Shown here in pieces: positions 29,725-34,006 of a stretch of 34,006 nucleotides of DNA. The notes below the pieces were generated by a model. It saw nothing but the letters and a program-made list of their open reading frames with translations, searched no databases and was not told the DNA's origin. Within the stretch, counting starts at the first letter, position 1. Each line of letters opens with the position of its first letter. Source of the DNA: Bdellovibrionales bacterium (lineage in GTDB: Bacteria; Bdellovibrionota; Bdellovibrionia; Bdellovibrionales; UBA1609); the NCBI GenBank assembly GCA_020435005.1, contig JAGRAE010000013.1, positions 1-34,006 on the forward strand, given 5' to 3'. The position numbers and the translations under genes were made by a program.

Positions 29725-31023
29725 TTATTCAAAATGAGCTTGAAACTTAAAGTAATATTCTTTAGCTTTAGATGCATGTTTTTCAATTTGTGATGAAATT
29801 AAAATTCCTAAACCACCAATGAGTGCTAAATTTATCCAATGAAAAAAGTTAATACTGTCAATAGCTATTATTAACACTTGAATTATAGAAACTATGAGAG
29901 CGGAGAAGCATGTGTAAAAAACAAATTTTTGTTTTAAATGGATGCTGTCGACAATACCTATCGTCGTCAATACCAATAAGCTCAATGAGTGGATGTAATT
30001 TAGTTTTATAAACGTGAAGTGAGTAAGAAAAACTAAACCCACTACCCATAACACTGGATATATGGTTGATCTATTATCAATTAATTTAAAGTGAGTGAAT
30101 AAGCGCAAGGTGCCATGGAACATTAAAATGATCAAAGAGATGCCTAATTCATCACTCAAATTGACAAATGAAAAGGCTTTAGTAATTAGAAAAAGTTCAG
30201 AAAGCAACAAGAAAACAGCGGGACTGATCCACGAAGCTTGCAGGGGTCTTTTTCTCCAATTATCCACTTCTGCTTTTTTTATTTTTTGAAGATATACCAT
30301 ATAGGACAAAATAACACTAGTAATGGCAAATTGTAGACTGAGTAAAGATAAAAAATAGGTGTTAAAATTGTAAAATGCATATCTTATAATGGATATTAAA
30401 GTAGGAGTTGTGAGAATAATAAAACTAGAATAACGTTCAAAAGTGGATGTCAATAAATCAAAGCCACCCAGTTTTTTGCCAAAAAAGAGTAAGATCAGTA
30501 TAAGTATAAGAATAGATAAGGTGGGAAGCCAAACCGTGCGCGAGGGGATTAGTAGCAAGAAGTTAAGTAATAAATAACTTAAGAAAAGTAGTTTATGATG
30601 TTGACGGTTAAGTACTTTAAAACCAAAAAATGAAAAAAGACCAGTAACAATAAAAGTAATAATAGCAGCTAGAGATAATTGGCCAATACCAGTTATTTCA
30701 ATTTTCATTAGTGTTGGCAAATTGCTGCTGAACCCGTGCATTAAGTTATAAATCATAGCCCCAAGTTGTGCAAATAGGGCAGATATACCAAGGGTGGAAA
30801 GAGCCAGAAATGTTCTGGCTCCCTTAGGATCGGCTAGCTTTTGTGCACTATAAATACCAAGTGTTCCAAGAATAGTGAGTAGTAATGAGAACATCATAAA
30901 TCGCTCAAAGCTATCCCAAGTGTGATACCCTTGAAATAAAAATACAGTACCAGATAAAACGATTAAAAGCCCGCCAAGTTGTCTCAAAATTTTACTGATT
31001 AGTTCTAAATTAAAGTTTTTCAT
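29725..31023 (-). CDS. Polytopic membrane protein, DUF2157-like (432 aa)
   Basis: The ATG follows AAGGAG. The protein contains about 12 hydrophobic segments with short polar loops and almost no soluble domain. The beginning (L-I-S-K-I-L-R-Q-L-G-G-L-L-I-V-L-S-G-T-V-F-L-F-Q-G) and the motif Y-S-A-Q-K-L-A-D-P-K-G-A-R-T-F-L-A-L (58-75), followed by I-S-A-L-F-A-Q-L-G-A-M-I-Y, resemble DUF2157-type predicted membrane proteins (A..l..lG.l..fg..iw..Y....). No catalytic residues are recognised. It starts 9 bases after the pspA stop, so the two form an operon, suggesting a membrane-stress or lipid-related partner for PspA. Confidence 0.7.
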   Translation of the reverse strand: MKNFNLELISKILRQLGGLLIVLSGTVFLFQGYHTWDSFERFMMFSLLLTILGTLGIYSAQKLADPKGARTFLALSTLGISALFAQLGAMIYNLMHGFSSNLPTLMKIEITGIGQLSLAAIITFIVTGLFSFFGFKVLNRQHHKLLFLSYLLLNFLLLIPSRTVWLPTLSILILILILLFFGKKLGGFDLLTSTFERYSSFIILTTPTLISIIRYAFYNFNTYFLSLLSLQFAITSVILSYMVYLQKIKKAEVDNWRKRPLQASWISPAVFLLLSELFLITKAFSFVNLSDELGISLIILMFHGTLRLFTHFKLIDNRSTIYPVLWVVGLVFLTHFTFIKLNYIHSLSLLVLTTIGIVDSIHLKQKFVFYTCFSALIVSIIQVLIIAIDSINFFHWINLALIGGLGILISSQIEKHASKAKEYYFKFQAHFE

Positions 31024-31032
31024 GATTACTCC

Positions 31033-31683
31033 TTACTTTTTTTCATCAGTTACAAGATCATCTAAGGTAGCTTCTAGATCTATGCGTTCTTGTTCTTGTT
31101 CTATTTCAATTGAAAGATTGTCAACTTTTGAAAAGTCTAATTCACCATCGATTTCATTTTTTATTATTTTTCTATCCCAACGATCAAAAACGTCCTGTAT
31201 GCAATCTTCATCAATACAATTAGATGCTGCAGCAGATGACTTAAGTTTGGCAGCATATTCACGACAAGTATAATTTCGTTGCTTTGACCGAAGTTCTTGA
31301 TACTGGGATTCTACACGATGTAGTTGATTTTTTAAGGAAGATAGACTTTTGTTTATTTCTTGGCTGCGTTCACCCCATAATGCAACTTCTTTTTCACAGA
31401 GTTTTAATCTTTTTACACATTCGAGAGCCTTATCGCGGTCTTCGTTAGCATACTTCTTCGCTCTTTGAGTCCAAGTTTCGACATCCTTTAGCGCCTTTTC
31501 CTTGTTGAGCAGAGCTTGTTGACTCTCTTTTTCTAAAAGTCTGGCCTGAGTTTTAGCTTCGCGAATGTCTGCTCTAAATTTTCTAAGAGCTGATTCTGTT
31601 ATGGCTTGGTGATTTTCTACTTGGTCCACTAACTCATTAAATTGAGCCGTTACAGTGGTAATAATTCTTTTAATATGACTCAT
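31033..31683 (-). CDS. pspA: PspA/IM30-family membrane-stress protein (216 aa)
   Basis: The ATG at 31683 follows GGAGG (7-base spacing). The protein is almost entirely alpha-helical coiled coil, as in PspA/Vipp1: I-K-R-I-I-T-T-V-T-A-Q-F-N-E-L-V-D-Q-V-E-N (4-24), then A-L-R-K-F-R-A-D-I-R-E-A-K-T-Q, E-R-D-K-A-L-E-C-V-K-R and further heptads to about 145, and an acidic C-terminus. At 216 residues it is near the PspA length (~222). It has several Cys (about 89-97, 141 and 155-160, the last as N-C-I-D-E-D-C), which is unusual for PspA. PspA proteins bind and stabilise stressed inner membranes. Unlike E. coli pspA, no sigma54 promoter (GG-N10-GC) is visible; a palindromic site lies upstream. Confidence 0.85.
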   Translation of the reverse strand: MSHIKRIITTVTAQFNELVDQVENHQAITESALRKFRADIREAKTQARLLEKESQQALLNKEKALKDVETWTQRAKKYANEDRDKALECVKRLKLCEKEVALWGERSQEINKSLSSLKNQLHRVESQYQELRSKQRNYTCREYAAKLKSSAAASNCIDEDCIQDVFDRWDRKIIKNEIDGELDFSKVDNLSIEIEQEQERIDLEATLDDLVTDEKK

Positions 31684-31751
31684 AATTTACCTCCAAAGTA
31701 AATGTTTGGTTATAGATTAGCAAATGAGATGCTCTTTGAGCTGATATATAT

Positions 31752-31765
31752 AGTTACAATGTAAT
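31752..31765. promoter_or_regulatory. Palindromic operator copy 1 (AGTTACAATGTAAT)
   Basis: TTACA-A-TGTAA (31754-31764) is a perfect 5-base inverted repeat with a 1-base centre. It lies about 70 bases upstream of pspA, in the expected promoter region of that operon. The identical 14 bases recur at 31881, near the start of the divergent regulator gene. Confidence 0.6.
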
Positions 31766-31860
31766 AACCAGTGATTTACTTTGAGGCAGTGATCTTCTTA
31801 ATTGGTCATTAAATAAGTAAAAATAACTACTTAGAATGCAATAAATTATATAAATAATGC

Positions 31861-31866
31861 TATAAT
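31861..31866 (+). promoter_or_regulatory. -10 box of the winged-helix regulator gene
   Basis: Perfect TATAAT, giving transcription from about 31873. No good -35 is found 16-19 bases upstream, so an activator or an extended element may be needed. The second palindrome then lies just downstream of the start site, a typical position for autorepression. Confidence 0.5.
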
Positions 31867-31880
31867 ACTAGGTAATTTAA

Positions 31881-31894
31881 AGTTACAATGTAAT
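31881..31894. promoter_or_regulatory. Palindromic operator copy 2 (AGTTACAATGTAAT)
   Basis: Identical 14-base copy of 31752-31765. It ends one base before the regulator ATG (31896) and occupies the ribosome-site position, so a bound protein would block both transcription elongation and, if RNA were folded there, translation. Confidence 0.6.
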
Positions 31895-31895
31895 T

Positions 31896-32657
31896 ATGAA
31901 GTTAGAAAATCGTCTTTTAGTAATGGCCACGATAGGGGCACAACTCAGTTTTGATAGTAAGGGATTTCGGCAAAAAGATGTAAAGTTTTTTGCTGAATTA
32001 TTCACTAACTGGATGGACACACTGATGAAGCCAGAGGTTCCTCTTTGGCATAACACCCAGGCTATGAGGTTTTTAAATCAAGTGACAACTAATGGCTATG
32101 CCAAAGTTACAGGAGCTGGAAAAGGAAAAAAATATGTTCTTACAAGAGTAGGTCTACTATCTTTAGTGCAAGATTTGATACATGTAGAAGGATATGGAGA
32201 TTTTCGCTATACATTACTTATTTATTATTTTCTGAAGTCTTATAGATTTAGAATAATTGAGATGATTCAAAGAAAAAGTAGTGGATTTTCAAAAGTAGTA
32301 CAATTGGAAATAGAACATTTATTCGATGCTCATCGGTTTTTAAGTTTACAGATTGAAGAATTAAAACTACAAATAAAAAGGTTGGAAGTGAGAGTTAATG
32401 AAGCCCAACAAGCTTCTCAATTAGCAGAGAAAATGAATAACCAAAATGAACCAGTGAATCTTATAATTGATCGAGTTTCTGCTCTGTACCCATACGAGTT
32501 AGATAACCAAAAACCTATGACTGAGCTGTTTAAGGAAATTGACTCTGAACAAAGACTTTGGGAACTCATAGATGGAAATAAATACAGAAGTCACATTTTG
32601 TGGAAATCACAGTTGGAAGTTTTAAAAAGTTATTTAAAAGTGTTAAATAGTTTGTAA
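31896..32657 (+). CDS. Winged-helix-like protein with coiled-coil domain, probable regulator (253 aa)
   Basis: No signal peptide. Residues 20-100 look like an alpha/beta winged-helix unit: K-D-V-K-F-F-A-E-L-F-T-N-W-M-D, then A-M-R-F-L-N-Q-V-T-T-N-G-Y-A-K-V, and the wing T-G-A-G-K-G-K-K-Y-V-L-T-R-V-G-L-L-S-L, as in transcriptional regulators that read poor-quality repeats. Residues 145-195 form a coiled coil (L-S-L-Q-I-E-E-L-K-L-Q-I-K-R-L-E-V-R-V-N-E-A-Q-Q-A), so dimerisation is likely. I do not recognise a named family. It is divergent from pspA, with twin palindromes between, and 3 bases upstream of a GT51 transglycosylase; autoregulation and control of pspA are inferred from this. There is no strong ribosome site before the ATG. 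Confidence 0.7.
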   Translation: MKLENRLLVMATIGAQLSFDSKGFRQKDVKFFAELFTNWMDTLMKPEVPLWHNTQAMRFLNQVTTNGYAKVTGAGKGKKYVLTRVGLLSLVQDLIHVEGYGDFRYTLLIYYFLKSYRFRIIEMIQRKSSGFSKVVQLEIEHLFDAHRFLSLQIEELKLQIKRLEVRVNEAQQASQLAEKMNNQNEPVNLIIDRVSALYPYELDNQKPMTELFKEIDSEQRLWELIDGNKYRSHILWKSQLEVLKSYLKVLNSL

Positions 32658-32660
32658 TTT

Positions 32661-33440
32661 ATGAATGTTAAAAAAACATATATAATCATATTCTTTATTG
32701 CCTTACTGTTCACATTGACTCTGTCTTTAGTATATACCCTAAAGACCATGCCAGAAATTAACTTTAAAAATAAATGTCCTATCGCCAACTCAAATCAATT
32801 GCAACTTTGCGAAGAAAACCCCGATTTTGTTTCCTATGGTGAAATTTCTAAACATTTAATTAATGCTGTTTTAGTTGCAGAAGACATTAGTTTTTTTCAA
32901 CACAATGGTTTTGATTTTTATGAAATTAAAGAAAGCTTTTTTACTAATTTAAGGAGGTTAAAATTAGCTAGAGGTGGCTCAACTATTACACAACAAATGG
33001 TTAAAAATGTTTACTTAACTAAGGATAAAACATTTAGAAGAAAAATTCATGAAGCTATTTTAACTTTGAGTGTGGAAGATAATTTTAGCAAAGAAAAGAT
33101 TTTAGAATTTTATTTTAATGCCATAGAATTTGGGCCGAACATTTATGGAATAAACAATGCGATAATGTATTATTTTAATAAAGCACCTAACGAGATTAAT
33201 GTGTTAGAAGCTGCATTTATTGCTTATTTATTGCCAAACCCAAAATTATACAGTCAAAGTTTTCTAAAGGAAGAGTTGAGTGATTTTGCGCAACAAAGAT
33301 TAATGGATATTATTGAAAAGCTATATTTTTATAAAAAAATTAGTGAATCACAAAAAAATACAGCAATTAGACTTATGCCTATGTTTCCTTGGAAAAGTAT
33401 AAGTGACAATGATCAAATGTTACTAACTGTCTTATTTTAA
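32661..33440 (+). CDS. Monofunctional peptidoglycan glycosyltransferase, GT51/MtgA-type (259 aa)
   Basis: It polymerises lipid II into glycan strands. One N-terminal membrane helix (residues 7-27) anchors it. GT51 motifs: catalytic Glu74 in V-A-E-D-I-S-F-F-Q-H-N-G-F-D (72-85), G-G-S-T-I-T-Q-Q (105-112) with K-N-V-Y-L, second Glu131 in R-R-K-I-H-E-A, and L-E-F-Y-F-N-A-I-E-F-G-P-N-I-Y-G-I (148-164). There is no transpeptidase domain, so it resembles MtgA/PBP-independent glycosyltransferases. At 259 residues it is typical of this class. It starts 3 bases after the regulator stop and is probably in the same operon, which links cell-wall synthesis to the pspA circuit. Confidence 0.93.
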   Translation: MNVKKTYIIIFFIALLFTLTLSLVYTLKTMPEINFKNKCPIANSNQLQLCEENPDFVSYGEISKHLINAVLVAEDISFFQHNGFDFYEIKESFFTNLRRLKLARGGSTITQQMVKNVYLTKDKTFRRKIHEAILTLSVEDNFSKEKILEFYFNAIEFGPNIYGINNAIMYYFNKAPNEINVLEAAFIAYLLPNPKLYSQSFLKEELSDFAQQRLMDIIEKLYFYKKISESQKNTAIRLMPMFPWKSISDNDQMLLTVLF

Positions 33441-33499
33441 GACATATCTCAATTTAAAATGTTTTCTTTTTATTCAAAGTTAAAATCTCATACAGTTAA

Positions 33500-33511
33500 G
33501 TTTAATTAAAC
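33500..33511. promoter_or_regulatory. 12-base perfect palindrome upstream of the PilZ gene
   Basis: GTTTAATTAAAC is an exact palindrome lying 23 bases upstream of the candidate -35 box of the PilZ gene. It could be an operator; in such AT-rich DNA a chance palindrome is quite possible. Confidence 0.25.
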
Positions 33512-33533
33512 AGCACTTAAGTTGGTTTTAGAA

Positions 33534-33563
33534 TTGCAACATAATACTTCTAAAGAATATTAA
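33534..33563 (+). promoter_or_regulatory. Candidate promoter of the PilZ gene
   Basis: TTGCAA (33534-33539), 18-base spacer, TATTAA (33558-33563), followed by a GGGGGAA ribosome site before the ATG at 33580. Both boxes match moderately. Confidence 0.35.
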
Positions 33564-33579
33564 TGTTTTAGGGGGAAGT

Positions 33580-34006
33580 ATGTACACGGGAAAGAAAGCA
33601 AAGAGGGGAAAAGTAAGAATAAAGTTTGTCCAAAGATCACCAGAGATTAGTTATCGGTTAACAAATCAACTCGAATCGACCAAGGTTAAATTATACGATA
33701 TTTCAGAAACAGGATTTAGTTTTACAATTAACGAAAAAGATGAAGTGACTCGAGTGGGAGATATTTTATTTATTGATTTCAATCAATTAAATGGTGGTCA
33801 CTCTACTTGCTTTACGGCTCGTGTGAAACGCTTTCAAGTCGTAGAGGATAAACTGATTTTTGCCGCAGAATTTATTTCTATTTCTAAATCATTCCAATTA
33901 CAAATTGCTAAGTGGTCTAGAGTTTATGTTAAAACTGGTTATTTCTTATTGGAGAGAAGATCTCCTATTTCAAATATATTAAGAGTTTCTAAAAAACCAA
34001 TGCAAT
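33580..34006 (+). CDS. PilZ-domain protein, partial at the window end
   Basis: The ATG follows GGGGGAAGT. The first 142 codons are present and the frame runs off the right end. A PilZ domain is evident: Arg9-Gly-Lys-Val-Arg13 fits the R-x-x-x-R c-di-GMP-binding motif, and Asp40-Ile-Ser-Glu-Thr-Gly45 fits D/N-x-S-x-x-G. They are followed by strands F-S-F-T-I, G-D-I-L-F-I-D-F, T-C-F-T-A-R-V-K-R-F and L-I-F-A-A-E-F-I. A basic amphipathic extension follows. PilZ proteins translate c-di-GMP levels into motility, adhesion or pilus activity. The missing C-terminus could hold another domain. It is probably transcribed from its own promoter. Confidence 0.85.
   Translation, partial: MYTGKKAKRGKVRIKFVQRSPEISYRLTNQLESTKVKLYDISETGFSFTINEKDEVTRVGDILFIDFNQLNGGHSTCFTARVKRFQVVEDKLIFAAEFISISKSFQLQIAKWSRVYVKTGYFLLERRSPISNILRVSKKPMQ

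Noticed and set aside
31684-31760. Sigma54 promoter for pspA
   Set aside because: No GG-N10-GC pair with suitable flanks was found upstream of the ATG on the minus strand.

Overview
AT-rich bacterial DNA (roughly one third G+C by eye). The gene content suggests a Gram-negative predator-like lineage, most plausibly low-GC Bdellovibrionota: long prepilin-like proteins, many secreted proteins and lipoproteins with Lys-rich leaders, a DUF4421-like outer-membrane protein, a PilZ protein, and TTG/GTG starts alongside good Shine-Dalgarno sites. This placement is inference from gene style; there is no rRNA or other marker gene, and I see no tRNA gene, CRISPR array, transposase or integrase.

Layout. 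1-6300 is accessory DNA: three related intergenic repeats (R1 at 1, R2 at 5229, R3 at 6062) bracket a huge secreted protein, a set of small secreted or lipoprotein genes (one broken, one truncated) and a DUF4258/DUF2283-HTH pair that looks like a toxin-antitoxin module. 6297-11331 holds a lipoprotein adhesin, a TRL-like lipoprotein, an MccF-type S66 carboxypeptidase, a truncated secreted nuclease and two short remnants. 11332-14836 is an operon of an outer-membrane barrel plus an ABC-2 ATPase and permease.

15686-20444 is the most striking part: three prepilin-like genes on the minus strand, each joined to the next by a 4-base ATGA overlap. Together they carry seven copies of a ~110-residue Cys/Trp domain with a DPTP/DPSP signature that I cannot assign to a known family. 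Next come a DEAD-box helicase with a DEGD motif II and a 2OG-Fe(II) oxygenase (20589-22525), an Rmd1/DUF155 membrane protein, and a zinc-type uptake operon (23846-26944: Cys/His protein, outer-membrane protein, binding protein, permease) that has no local ATPase.

27014-27858 carries two small proteins, perhaps hibernation-factor-like, behind a 24-codon leader ORF containing a Pro-Pro-Pro motif. 28081-29694 is a permuted-papain (YiiX-type) hydrolase. The right end has a pspA-plus-membrane-protein operon divergent from a winged-helix regulator and a monofunctional GT51 transglycosylase, with two identical 14-base palindromic sites in the shared intergenic region. That looks like a cell-envelope stress circuit. 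The window ends inside a PilZ gene. Coding assignments come from reading translated sequence by eye; no database search was run.
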